This document shows, one piece after another, positions 50,980 through 63,112 of a stretch of DNA of 64,000 nt; within the stretch, counting starts at the first letter, position 1; each line of letters begins with the position of its first letter. The notes beneath the pieces were generated by a model that was given only the letters and a program-made list of their open reading frames with translations, was not told where the DNA came from and searched no databases. The DNA is from Uloborus plumipes. Taxonomy: Eukaryota; Arthropoda; Arachnida; Araneae; Uloboridae. The DNA lies in the NCBI GenBank assembly GCA_038373865.1, contig JAXGGA010003016.1:46344-110343 (forward strand). The letters run 5' to 3'. Position numbers and translations under genes: made by a program.

Positions 50980-51240
50980 CTATTTATCTATTTCTATCTA
51001 TTTAATCATCTATCCAATTATATTTATCTATTTCTAATTGTTCATCTACCTATTTCCATCTAGTTATATCTATCTACCTTATACCTCTATATACATATTT
51101 CTAGCTATATATATCTAATATCAAATAGTATTTTCACATTTCCCCTATATCTAATATCTATACATCTATCTATATCTATTTTTACTGTCTATTCATATCT
51201 ATCAAACTATATCTATTTTTTATTTTTATCAATCCATCTA
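50980..51240. repeat. degenerate (ATCT)n microsatellite
   Basis: ATCTATTTATCTATTTCTATCTA-type repeats with many interruptions. Confidence 0.85.
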
Positions 51241-51529
51241 TACCTAAGTAAAAAATAACGAAACCACCACCATGAAAAATTTCTCTCAACACCACTTAGT
51301 GGGCCAAAAGCAATCTGGAAAATCCAAGTAATATAATAGTAAGCAAAACAAATCCTCAAAAAAGTAAATTTAGCATTTCTTACTATAAAAGCTATGCTTT
51401 GTTTCTGTTTTGCATGTAATTGTTTATACAACTAAGGGGCTGCTCCTCCTGCTAGCTGCTGTTCACCAACCCCAAAGATTGCCTTGCAATTTTATTTGGT
51501 TTGTGAATATTTAAAGCCCCTGATAGGAA

Positions 51530-51780
51530 GTCAGATTAAAATACTCATTACGATTGGAAGAAAGTAAAAATCCCTCTCCCTTCCCGTAAGACGTAGAATT
51601 TCAGTAAAGAGCCCAATATTATTAGAAAAATGTCAAAATCCTGCTCCAACCCAAAGACAGAAAGAACTTATAAAAATGCATGTAGCAAATTAATTTTAGT
51701 ACCCCTCCTCCAGGGTCCAAAATAAGATAAACTAAACTTCACAACTATGGGTCTCCTGAGCATAGAAAAACGGCCGTTTT
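51530..51780. repeat. short relative of the C-tract tandem array
   Basis: Three units with AAAATCCCTCTCCCTTCCC, AAAATCCTGCTCC and GTACCCCTCCTCC, spaced about 90-100 bp, with purine/AT blocks between (AAAATGCATG...AAATTAATT). They resemble the units at 21170-23000. Confidence 0.45.
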
Positions 51781-52850
51781 GTGCTTTTAAACAGGCATTT
51801 TCAAACTTCATGGTCTATTGCAACATTTTGCACTGAAAACTCCTTCCCATAGCATCATTGTGAGTCGACTAATTAAGTTTTTGGAGCTTCAATCAGGAAA
51901 ATTGCTGGTCCTCTTAATGTTGCCTCACGTTAACTCACGCATCCTTTTAGAGCTGTTAAAAAACTGTAGTATAGGAAAAGCTCGATATAAAATGATAATA
52001 CACGTGTATTTTGGTGCCGAGTTTTATATACTTAATTCTCGTAATATACTGCAGTGTAATGAAATAAAAATTATTCATTTGCAAGATTATTTTATTACCT
52101 CTTTAATTCTTTTAAAACCTTACAACTATTCTAACAATAGAATCGGAAAATAAATTCAAATAATTTTTAGTTGTGAAACATGAGAAGAGTTTTTCAAAAA
52201 TTAGTGATTAGTGACCAAATTTTTAAACCAATGTTTACAAAAAAGTTTTAAAAACTAGCACATTTCTACTGAAAATTCTAACTTGAACTTTTAAGAATTC
52301 TTATTTTTGAGTACAATGCGGGAGACCTAAATGCCGCATGGGAACAACAACTTTTATTTTACAGTAATTCCCGACTTTTTGTTTCCACTTTTCAGCTTGA
52401 ATTTTTTTTTTTTTTTTTTCGTTTCTTTGGAATTTCAAAGGAAAAAAAAATATTTCTTTGAAGAAAATTATAAACTTTAGGCCTTGTGCGGGACACCTAA
52501 ATGTTTTTTGATTCGAATAATTTTTTAATAGGAAATGTGGGTCGGTAGGGGGCAGCTTTTTATCAATTTGACAGGAGGAATTTCGAAAAAAAAAAGTTTT
52601 TTTAGATACACACTAACGTACTTGAGTAACGCTCTTTCGTTTCAGACTTTTAAGAAGTAGTGTTGGTATCTTAATTAAACTGTTTATCCTCTAATTTATC
52701 ATCATCAAATATCACGAAGCCCCAACTTTACGCGCATTTTTGTCGACAAGCTTCTTGCATAAAAAATCTTCAAGATATAAATTCTGTAAAAGTTGTTTCC
52801 CTGCCAACGCAGTATCGAAGCAGAAAAAACAACCTACCTTCCATTTAGAC
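51781..52850. other. AT-rich flank, nothing recognised
   Basis: GGGAGACCTAAATGCCGCATGGG (52320) and GCGGGACACCTAAATG (52487) are a weak duplicated phrase. No coding or TIR found. Confidence 0.4.
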
Positions 52851-53369
52851 CAGGGGTTCTCGATTTGATTTTTGTGTGTCTGGCTTCCGAGTGGTTCTTT
52901 CATGCCTCCTCATGTGTATAATATAGTCTACTCTCGAAGGACTACTCAATTGAAAGATTTTAGAATTTAGTAGATTTTAGATTACTGATTTGATTGCTCA
53001 GTCTACAATGTTACGTTGCAAAAGCCATTATTAAAATTTAAAAAAAAATGAAATATGTATACGGCTTTTATATATATTTTAAGGTTGATCATGTCACTTT
53101 TATTTCATCGCAATGATTAGTTTTGCATATATTTCCGCGTCATAAAACATATGTCAAATTAATTTTCTGGTAGACATTTTTAGGATGTTCGAACAGCATT
53201 TTTCCAAAAAGTGTTTCTAATTTGATTTTAACTATATTTTTAATATTCATTAAAAGTTTATGTTTCGTTTAACCTAAAGTATATACTGCAATGGCAATTT
53301 CAGCAGAAAGTATTATTGATAAATATCTAAGAGGAAATGTTTTTTTACTTACCCCATAAGTTTTAACTA

Positions 53370-53830
53370 CTAGGGGAAAGTGAGTCCCTGCATAATAATG
53401 AGGATTTTAAAATGAAAAGCAATTCTAATGAAGAAATTTCTGTTTATGAAAAACAAGATAATTCTAAAGTACCGACTTCGAAGGAATGGTAGTTCAGTAA
53501 GAAAAACTGCATAAGTTGGTGATTTTGTAAAACTTGAACAGAAGAAAACCACAAAATATTTCATATCTCTAGGTTTGAAAGTTGAGGCCAAGTAGAAAAA
53601 AAAATACTGCTAAATTTGCAAGAAAGAAAAAAACTGGAGACGTTGTTTATTGACCTTATGCATATGATGTTGGAATTATTACTGAAGATGAAGTGATAAT
53701 GATTTTCTAGCTTTATCTACTTTAACTACTGTTTAAATACCTTTTTCAACAGAAATTGTTTGTTAATTCACCCGAAATTGATCTTAATCAACTGTATTAT
53801 GTTCATTTAATCCTACTTTATACGTAAAAG
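53370..53830 (+). pseudogene. degraded coding-like stretch, unknown transposon protein
   Basis: Frames with stops and shifts give NNEDFKMKSNSNEEIS, GDFVKLEQKK, then KKKTGDVV and YAYDVGIITEDEV, a pattern of charged strands that looks like protein. I cannot name the family and only suggest it is a transposon-protein relic in the outer element. Confidence 0.3.
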
Positions 53831-56462
53831 TGAAGTGTAGATTTCTTTTCAGTCAAAAAGTACTAAATTTGTTTCACGCTATATACTCCAAAGCAGAAGT
53901 CAGCAGTGTTTTTCTATTTTTCAAAAATGTTTATTCATTTATTTTATTTTATTTATTTATTTATTTTTTTTTTTTTTTTTTTTTTGAAAAAGCGGGGTCG
54001 ATAACAAGAGAGGAATTTCTCTTTTTCTTAATTTTGACTCATGTTCTTTCCCGTGTCTATACTGAGTAGTTTTTTTTTTTTTCTTTCCAGCTATATTTAA
54101 CCTTTACCGGTTGAATTAAAAACGTTAATTATTTTTACGTTAATGCTGCGCATGCAGGGCCGCGCCAAGCCTGACCAGCGCCGTCGTGCAAATGTCTTCA
54201 GAGCGCCTTATGCTCTGATATGGTGTTCCATAGTTAACACCAGCAGTAATGTTGTATAGACAAATGTAATTAAGAAAAATGCGTTTCGCATATAATTTGT
54301 TAAAAAAAAAGAGAGAGAGAAAGCGTAACAATTTGTACTTTATCAAGCTGTACGCCGAAATATATTTACTGAAACATATTTTTTTAGTTTGAAAAACATG
54401 GTATTGAAAAAAAATGCATTACATAATATGTACAAATAATGTATGCAATATATTAATTCGACAAATATGGAACTTAAAATAAGTGCAAATGTTCACGTGT
54501 TCGAACACTTTTTGAACAGGCACTTGTTTTTTCAGAACATTTTGAAGCACACTTTTTAAGGAACCAACCAAAACACTAATAAGAGCACTTTTTGAAATAC
54601 TTATTTGGTTCAACATATATACCATACTTTTGAGAACTCATTGGAGAGCACTCTTTAAACCCAAACGCATGTCTTTAGAACACATTGTAACACTTTTTAG
54701 GACACTTTTTTACAGCGCTTATGAACCACCCCTTCAACTATATTAATAGTTTTTTATATTAATTTTACAACAATGTCCTGAGGCAGCTGTCAATTGCATC
54801 TGGGCAATGGACGGTGTTCGACAAATGAGATTCATATATTTTGCCGGCATTCTCGACATCAACCGACAGTGATTCATTGTAAAAAAAAATTCTTGCAGTA
54901 TCAATTATACTGATTGGAAGATAAAGAAAGCCTGTTGGATTTAGATTTTTATGAAAGAAAGCAATGAGTTCACAAGTATGCCCAAATGGCATTCCAAGTC
55001 TGCTCTCAAATGTGTTAATGAAACGAAGGTGCCCAAGCTAAAATTTGACAAACATCCTGAGCGGAAAATTTTCGGAACAGATTTTCAGTTCATTTCAGAG
55101 GACTTTTTTTTTTTTTTTTTAACGGAGCACATTTTAGTGCTTATTCAGACTTAAAGTGTCCCAAATGTGTTTCCAAGGTATACCGTGGCTTTGCGCTACG
55201 GCACCAGAAAGTAAAATAATATTGCATCTCGAGACAATTCCATACTTAAATGGAGAATACCCTCATTTGCAAATGCAAAAGCATTATTTAAATATCAATT
55301 AACTTGTTTAGAACATTTTTTCTCGAAGTTTGCGGCAGGCCCCCTGCCAAGTGCTGGCGGACCCCAAAGGGGTCCGCGGACTACACTTTGAGAAGTCCTG
55401 CTCTACCTCTTTAATTAAAAAAAATAAATCAAATTTTAGGGATACATTTAAGACACAATGAACTAAATAAACATTTCCTCGGGTCGTGTAGCCAAAAATC
55501 GGAGCATGACAAATATTTAATTTTGGAATACCCTGCATATTTTTATTTTATATCTCGAAGTCATTTCGAGTTCAGTAGCTCCTTCAATACACCAATGTGT
55601 TTTGGAAAAGGAGATATTTTAAATATCAAAATTAAAGCAGCTGATTACATTTCTGATTATGTTTCTGAATTGAAGTATAAAGTGGAGGATATTCTCCTTT
55701 AAAATCTGAAATTGAAATAATTTTTGTTAAAACCAATAATTCTCAAATACGGATTAGTTAAAAAGGCATTAAATTTAATATATAATACAAATGCATTGTC
55801 CAAAGCTTTTTTTTTTTTAATTAAAAAACTTACTTGAAGTAAAAAGGAGATAATCGCATAATTATGGTAAAATCGTTACTTTTCGAAACTGAAAAGTTAA
55901 CCTAAACTGTTGTCTACAATGGCGTACACATCGCCCCCGCGGGGGACGCACAATCCAGGAAAATAGCACACTATGAGTAACACGGGAAAAATATTTTTTA
56001 TATTTTAATTGGGGGGGGGGGGGGGGCACTGACAAATCTTGCGAGGGAGCGCATTTAGGTCTATGTACACTATTGGTTGTCTATACTATGTAAATATAAC
56101 GCACAAATAAATAACATGCAAATATGCTTACCGTATTTTTCAAAAAAAGATAACATAAAGCAGTAGAATTTCCACGAACAATAGTTAAAATACTAAAATA
56201 CATATTGCACTAAATAAAATCCAATGTAGCAGAGATTCACCGGAAGAAATCTATTGCGGAGCAGAACATTTGTTTCGACCCTTTTGCTTATAACCATACC
56301 GATATGCCGAAAGAGCATACCCAGCGCCTCATTCGGAAGAAAAATGCTGATGTATGCATTAGCATCACGCGTTAAAATATTAGACTTTTGAATAGCTTGT
56401 TTAGACACAACAAGGCAATAATTTTTCCATTATGGGTAGGCAATGAGACGTATTGCATATTT

Positions 56463-57776
56463 CAGGGGTGGCCAACCTTTTTTGGGAAAGTGCCACTTTC
56501 AGGGGGAAAATATTTCTGCGTGCCACTTTCAATTTTTTGAATAAAATGAAAAATGTGAAAAGGTGAGAAAATGGTATTTATAGGCTTTTTTTTGGTTTTT
56601 ACTCACAAACAGCACATCTTTTCTATATAAATCCGCAGGTGTACCCATCCCTTCCCCCACCCCAAAATGATTATCCCCTCCCACATGCTTCAGAGCAACT
56701 CAAGAACAAGGAACCCCACCCCCCTTAAAAACACTCTTCCTAAATTCAGTTTGTTTCAAAATCAGGGTTTCAAAAAACCCATTTTTTTTTTTTTTTTTTT
56801 TTTTTTGAAAAAAGCCCAGCCCGCCTAGGATTTCAGTCGTATATCCAAGTTTTTTCTAGTTTTGGATGAAAACCCTGGATTTTTTCAGTTTTTTTTTTTT
56901 TTCAGAAATATTTTTAAAACCACTCATTCTCTACTAAAACATTATATACCCAACTACAGCTTGCTACTTTAACTTTTTCTGAAGTCAGGGGAGCCCTGAA
57001 GAGAGGTCACCAAAGCCTCCGAGTTTTTATTCTTCAATACGTTTTTACTAAAAAAGAAAAAAACTCGTACCTTTATTTTCTTTTTTTTTTTTTTTTTAAC
57101 TTGGTCAAAATGCCGCCCGCTGGCTGCTGCGCCCGTGGCAAGAGCCACTCCTCTGCCAACCCCTGGCTACGCCACTGATAGTACGCACACTGAAACAAAT
57201 TCTCAAATTCTCCAAACATTACGTATTTCTAAAAACTCTCTTTAGAAATGCTCTTTTGAGAAACGCATAACATTCTCTTAAATGCACTCACAAGTAGAAT
57301 CTGGAATTGTTAAACAATAGCTCTCAATCTCATTTTTGGCCCGGCCCGCTGAAAATTTTTAACTGAAGCTCAAATTTCCTGTGTCTTTCCTGTAATCAGA
57401 CCAGGGCCGTCATTTCAAGTTTTTCCAGGGGGTGAGGGGGGGGGGCAAAGGGTCCAAACACAATGCAATTTCATCTGAAAACGCCAAAAACCTCGCCCAC
57501 TTATATGTAAATTCATTAATTTCTCAAAGTCAGGGGGGGGGGCAATTGACCCCCCCCCCCCCCTAATGACGGGCCTGAATCAGCCTTGATTATATTGACT
57601 GTATTTTTTATGTCAATATAATTACAATTAAAAATTAATCAAGGTATTTTTTAGTGGTAGCAAAGAGCCTGAACTCATTATTTTTTTTTTCAATTATCTG
57701 ATAATTTTTCGCGTGCCACTATGAATACCTTGCCGTGCCACTCTGTGGCACGCGTGCCGCGGGTTGGCCACCACTG
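56463..57776. mobile_element. hAT element nested in the 54155-57980 copy
   Basis: The left end CAGGGGTGGCCAACC and the reverse complement of the right end, CAGTGGTGGCCAACC, pair, with a perfect 8-bp duplication GCATATTT (56455-56462 and 57777-57784). GTGCCAC repeats occur inside both ends. It hosts MITE 57402-57577. No transposase recognised. Confidence 0.92.
57402..57577. mobile_element. hAT MITE, GGGCCGTCATTT family, copy 3
   Basis: CAGGGCCGTCATTTCAAG to AATGACGGGCCTG, duplication AATCAGAC/AATCAGCC (one mismatch). In reverse orientation to copies 1 and 2. Contains G- and C-runs. Confidence 0.88.
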
Positions 57777-58278
57777 GCATATTTCATTGAGCACTAAAAT
57801 TTCACCGCCCCAGTTAGTAATAATGAGAAGTTCAATTTCATTTTTTTTTTGTTTTGATTTTTAATTTTTATTTAATTTTTTTCTGTTTTGAGCTTTTTTG
57901 GTCTGAAGAGCTCGGCGCCTTTTAGGCTCTAGCGCCCCCGTGCACCGCACGGCTTTGCACATTGGGACGGCTCGGCCCTGTGCGCATGTATCTGCCGAAA
58001 AACTGAGATTGACAAAATCAATATTAACGCAAACCATGGGAGAAAAACTAGGAAGCAAAAGAAAAAAAAAAAAAACGCTAAGTAAAAGCAGGCAAAAATT
58101 ATGCAAAGCAATAGGAAAACGAACTTGAAAAATTATTGCACAATGTGTCGCTAGTATTACAATTTTGGATATTACAAACTTTTCATCTTTAACACAGACA
58201 GGATCCGAAGACCGGTCAAATTATTCCGTGGTCTGTTGGACCAGCGGTTGAGAACGTCTGTGCTTTAAGCCTTTAGAT

Positions 58279-59472
58279 CAGTGGTTCCCAAAGTGGTCTA
58301 CAGGGACCCCCAGAGGCTCCCCGAAGGTTGCAAGAGGTCCATATAAATGAAAGAAAAAGTTGGGGGTCCACAAGAGGCAAAAAGGGGTTCATAAGCCGCA
58401 ATCATTAACAAAAAACCTGAGTAACAGTCGCTACAATTTGTAATAAATGCTATAAACAAAATTCGTAATGATACTTAACATTCTAAATTATTTGCGCAGT
58501 TGAATGAAGAAAATGATGAGAACTTAAACTAATTACTTTTTCACTTTGAAGTACGCTGGATGTTAAAAGGATCATGCTCGAAAAGGTTTTTATTATTATT
58601 ATTACAATTACTTTTAAAGTTTTTGACACTATAATATCTTAGTGGATTATCAATCCGTATGATGACATACAGGAATCAAAATTTTACCAGAAGGAATAAA
58701 GCACTAAGGAGGAACTTAAAAGTAGAGTTCTGAAAAGGGTAGGAATATTTCTGTTTTCAGAAGGACATATCTATAACTTTACCTTATAGATTACAAGATA
58801 ATTTTTGTAAACTTTTACATCTTTATACCTCGTGGAAACAAATTTCAGTTCAGTCACCAATTTTCTTACAAAAAAAAAAAAAAAAAAACAGACAGGCAGT
58901 CCCTGATCAGGGAGATTTTTAAAGTTATGTCTTACCATTCTAAAAATTAAGTATTAAATATTTGCTGTCGATGCACAAAACTCACACTTCCCACTAATAA
59001 GTCTTCTTTTTTCCTTATACACCTGTTCTATGTAAGAATATTAGCTAAATTTAAGTTTTGTGCCATTATCGTTATGAGAGTATGAATTAAAATGTTACGT
59101 TTTTCTCTTTATCTGTTTTCTTTTAATATAAATTTTAATTTTTTACTCTGCACTAAAACTGTCAAACTGAATTTTTAGAAAGTTTCCAGGCATTTAATAA
59201 GTATTTAGTTGCTTAAAAAATCAATATTATAAGAGTTCTCATTCTGTTGAGTAATTTTCTGGTTCATCGCGTCATAGTTCCATATATCTTTCTTTCATGT
59301 GGTTGTTTTGGAACACCTATAATGAAACTTAACCATTTAATTCGAAGTTTTAGAATGATCCAGTTCTATTATTAGTGATGACTAGTTTTGGAATGAACTC
59401 TAGGAAATGGGGTCCGCAAGAAATTCGAGAACTCTAAAGTGGTTCACGGAACCAAAAGTTTGGGAACCCCTG
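58279..59472. mobile_element. hAT element, GGTTCCCAAA family
   Basis: The left end CAGTGGTTCCCAAAGTGG and the reverse complement of the right end, CAGGGGTTCCCAAACTTTTGG, pair, with a perfect 8-bp duplication CTTTAGAT (58271-58278 and 59473-59480). 1194 bp, no transposase read. Confidence 0.93.
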
Positions 59473-59566
59473 CTTTAGATCAACGTTTCGCAATCTATTT
59501 ACTAGAAATAAAAACACTTCGCAATGTTTTGCTATTGTTTTTTATTTTACTGTTTTTAGCTTGGTA

Positions 59567-59999
59567 CTGTCGTCCCCGCTTAATCGGATAACCAGGAGCG
59601 CCCCGATGGGAGGTCACCGTGACCTCCCAATAGTTTCCGTATTCGGCACATTTTGCTGACTATTCGGCAATTTGAAGACGATATTACAACATTGAGATTA
59701 TTTGTTCTTTTTAGTTTTTAGAATTGTTTTTTAAAAGGTGCCTAATTCTTTTTCTCACAAAATGTTATGCATGTATTTTATTATTCGGTAAAATTGGAGC
59801 TTCATTCGGCAAATTGATAATTTTCCCCCTCCCAAAAGTTTTCGTTCGGGGCGCCACTGCGGATAACGGATAAACGAATACCCCGCTTATACGAATAAAA
59901 TATCTCGGAACCGAAGTCATACACGTAATGTTAAAGATCCCCGCTTAATCGAATAATATTTCTTGGAACCGACAGTATTCGTTTAAGCAGGGCCGACAG
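59567..59999. mobile_element. pogo-like MITE split by a hAT MITE
   Basis: TA (59565-59566) then CTGTCGTCCCCGCTTAATCGG; the right end CGTTTAAGCAGGGCCGACAG then TA (60000-60001). CCCCGCTTA..CGAATAA units repeat inside. After removing the 59593-59859 insert it is about 158 bp. TA targets fit pogo/Tc1-type elements. Confidence 0.82.
59593..59859. mobile_element. hAT MITE, GCGCCCCGATGGG family, copy 2
   Basis: CAGGAGCGCCCCGATGGG to GGGGCGCCACTG with a perfect 8-bp duplication CGGATAAC (59585-59592 and 59860-59867). It contains the inverted GGAGGTCACCGTGACCTCC near the left end. Confidence 0.93.
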
Positions 60000-60173
60000 T
60001 ATTAAAGAACTGCTACTTAAGATAGTTGCAAAATATTTATTATCAACAATGTTGATAAGCAATGTTTGCAACAATTAAATGATATTCAATAGTCATAACT
60101 CTAATATATCGTTAACAATCATTATTTTAACAATATAATGATTGTTAAACATCATTACATTATATTGTTAATA

Positions 60174-61100
60174 CTAGCAAAAATACCCGGCGTTGCCTGG
60201 GTCAGTAATGATTTTTAGAAACAATTTATACTCACCTTTGGTTTTTTTTCCTGAACTGAAAGAACTCAAAACACACCACTTTGACGATTTTTAAAATGTC
60301 ACCAAATTTGCGGTAACTGTTTTGGGATACCTAGGATAATTTTGCTCCCCGCCCTACTTTATGAAAATACATTAAGTATTATTATGTCAATAAGTATTAC
60401 TATGTCACTACATAGAAATAGTCATCAAATGCTGAGATACTATTGCTGACCATAAAATGACTAAAAGTTTTTGTCCTCAATGATTTCGAAATTAATAGGG
60501 AGCATTTGACAATTATTTGTGCAAAAACGCAAATTAATGGTAATGTCGTCTTGTTTAAGGGTTTGATTAATTTAGTATTTTAAAAAGGTTTTTATTGGAT
60601 GCATACGGAATCGGCCAACAAAATAAAAAAAAACTGAACTTTTCAAATGTGGGAATATTATTTCGATGATTAAGATTTTGCCACAGTCGATAAATATCAG
60701 ACAATAATCGTTTTATTTTGGTTACGTAGTATAAGAAGTAAAGTATTATTGCGTAGTCTTTGGCACAAAAACTGGCGTCAGTTGAAAAAAATCGCAGAGC
60801 ATCTCAGTTATTAAAATCTTGCAGCAAATTTGGCAAAATTCCTGTTCAATTGGATACTAAGTAACTGCTCAATTGTAAATACCCCCAGAAAGTGCCAAAT
60901 CAACGAAAACAAATTTAAGAAATGCCGAAAAGTTGTATTTAAAGCTCCATCAAATTGGAAAATAATGAACCTAATTTATTTATTAGTTGCCAATCTCATC
61001 TAGCGATTACGTTATCGATACTCTAAAACATACTTACAAAACTCGCGAAAATAATTGATGCAGTGAACAATCTACTGATAAAAGAATACAATTTATACTA
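60174..61100 (-). mobile_element. Helitron, family D, copy 1
   Basis: On the minus strand it ends with the hairpin ACCCAGGCAACGCCGGGT then ATTTTTGCTAG before a T. The first 860 bp align with 63113-64000. The 5' end was not found; the right limit is approximate. Confidence 0.7.
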
Positions 61101-61570
61101 CAAAATAATATTTGCACGTTTCAAAGCACAATAAAAAACACATTGCTTAAGGATACATATTCTACTTATTTCTAAGACTATAAAAAGTTTTAAAATACAA
61201 ATCATAAATCCATGGATAAGGGAACATAAAAGGGACCATAACTCGGCACCAAATACAGATAGAACGATTTGGTAAATGGCATTTTCAAGTACGTTAGTTG
61301 CCGCTTAATTTGATATGCAACATGACTAATTTGATAAAAATTTTCTTTTTCAAAAATGAAATTTAAATTTCAAATTTAAATTTCTCGAAAAACATATAAT
61401 GAATTTTTTTTCAAAAAATTCTTAAAAATTCTTGTGTATTTTATCTATGTTTGTTCAAATTTTTAGATTGGGATCTCAATGGGATCATATTTTTTTGAAT
61501 TTTTGAATAAAACTGTATAGGAAAAAAAATGATATTTTTTAGGTTCTATTTATTTAAATACTAAGTTGTG

Positions 61571-62154
61571 TGCATCTGCCCTTGGGGTTGCATTCGAATG
61601 TTCCAAGGGGGTGTTTTACTCCTTTTGTGGAGTAAATCAGTGTTCATTTCAATGCAGACAAAAGTGATATGAATTGGCACGACCACTTGGCGTTATATCG
61701 CCAAGCTTTTGGTCGCCAAGTATTTGCCGCCATTTTGGCGACATATCACCAAGTTGGCGAAAAAAATTCTTTTCTTTTTTTTATTTGGACTCAATTTGGC
61801 GCTATTGGCGATATTTTGCGAAAAATCCACTGAATGATGTTAAAATCGGCGATATTTAGGGGATTAATCATTGTAAAACATTTTTTTTGCATTGTTTCGT
61901 GGCAAACTAGGGATATAAATGTTTGAACTGTTATCTTGCTCACTCCAAGCACTATTTTAGCACTTAAGGCATCTACTAAGAAATTTACACGTAAAAATAA
62001 GTAGCGTGGGGTCCATACCAGATTTTTATATCATACTTTGAAGGAATTATAGTTGAATTACAACTAAAATAGAGCATTATTTCTGCGATATCAATTATTT
62101 TACAAATGAACTTTTAATTTTATACCACGGGCAAAGCCGTGCGGGTACCGCTAG
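61571..62154 (+). mobile_element. Helitron, family A, 3' copy
   Basis: Closely matches 18335-18910, including GGGTTGCATTCGAATGTTCC, the GGCGATATATCGCC-type palindrome and the CACGGGCAAAGCCGTG hairpin with final CTAG. The 5' half differs or is truncated; 61190-61570 may be its diverged 5' part (CATAACTCGGCACCAAATACAG). Confidence 0.75.
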
Positions 62155-63112
62155 TGTTAAATAAATATATCCAAATTTAAAGCCAGTTTTCCTCTTTTTT
62201 TTTGACTTAGAGCTGTTTTCATCCCTGAAAAGCTTATGAACTTTCATCGAAAGGAAAACCATATATACTCGTTTAAATTTCAGCAGTTTAGACCAAAAAA
62301 GATGTTAAATGCGGTTAAATCAGACTTATTCGTGTAATTAAAGTTTGGGCATTTTTTTCGAATAACACTCAAAATACTGGATATTTTCTTGGTTATTACC
62401 TGGTAACTCTGTAACTAAACCCTGAAGAAACAAATTCCAACACTTTCTGGCAAAATTTAGTATTATCTGTTTGGGGAGGGTGAGGAGGCAGTAGGCACAC
62501 TTTCTAGAAAAAAAAATGGAGTCTTAAAAAACAAATTTAAGAAATCTCGGACAAATTTAGAAGAAGGTATTTAACTGTTCTCTCCTGAAAATTTTCAAAG
62601 TTGAAGCTTTGAAAATTCGATTTTAGCCTATCTTTAAGTCAATGTTAGGGGAAAAGTGGGGGTCCCCCTTTCATGTTTCTAAACTGAAGGTTTGAAACAG
62701 TTAGGTTATCTTTGTGGATGTAAGGTTATCTTTGTGGATGTAGGGCAGTTAACTAATTTTTGTTGGAAAGCATTCTGTTTGTTAATGGCATTTTTTCACT
62801 GTTGTTTAAAAAAAAACACACACACACACACGCCAAACCTATTTCATGTTATTAAATGTACTTTCCCATAATATTAAAACAATATCCATCAAAATTTTAA
62901 GCCGCGAAATATTTCCTCTTTTTTGATTTTGAGCTGCTTTCATCCCTGAAAAAAGATGTTTGAGAAAAAATAAAAGTAAGATGAACGGTACTATTTTGAA
63001 AAACTTCGTTTGCTTTCAATGCCCAATGCAATGGTTTCAAACTTTTTATTCCGGCTCCCCAGTTTTTTTCATGCGAAAATTGTTCTCCCCCCGCCCCGGC
63101 CTTTATTTAATA
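62155..63112. other. flank with small duplications
   Basis: TTCCTCTTTTTT...GAGCTGNTTTCATCCCTGAAAA occurs at 62191-62233 and 62915-62953. AGGTTATCTTTGTGGATGTA is exactly repeated in tandem (62703-62742). A short (CA)n lies at about 62817-62831. No gene. Confidence 0.5.

Larger units (their letters stand above)
54155..57980. mobile_element. hAT element with nested insertions
   Basis: The left end CAGGGCCGCGCC and the reverse complement of the right end, CAGGGCCGAGCC, pair, with a perfect 8-bp duplication TGCGCATG (54147-54154 and 57981-57988). Without the nested hAT (56463-57776) it is about 2.5 kb, near autonomous hAT size, but I could not read a transposase in it. A solo hAT-like end (CAGGACTTCTCAAAGTG, minus, about 55384-55400) sits inside. 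Confidence 0.85.
52851..58260. mobile_element. candidate outer hAT element of the nest
   Basis: The left end CAGGGGTTCTCGATTTG and the reverse complement of the right end, CAGACGTTCTCAACCG, are similar hAT-type termini enclosing the perfectly delimited hAT at 54155-57980. The flanks do not give a clean 8-bp duplication, so pairing these two ends is inference. Confidence 0.35.

Noticed and set aside
55315..55400. hAT right end at 55400 paired with the CAGGGGTTCTC end at 52851
   Set aside because: This would cross the border of the perfectly delimited 54155-57980 element, and the flanks do not match. It is kept as a solo end.
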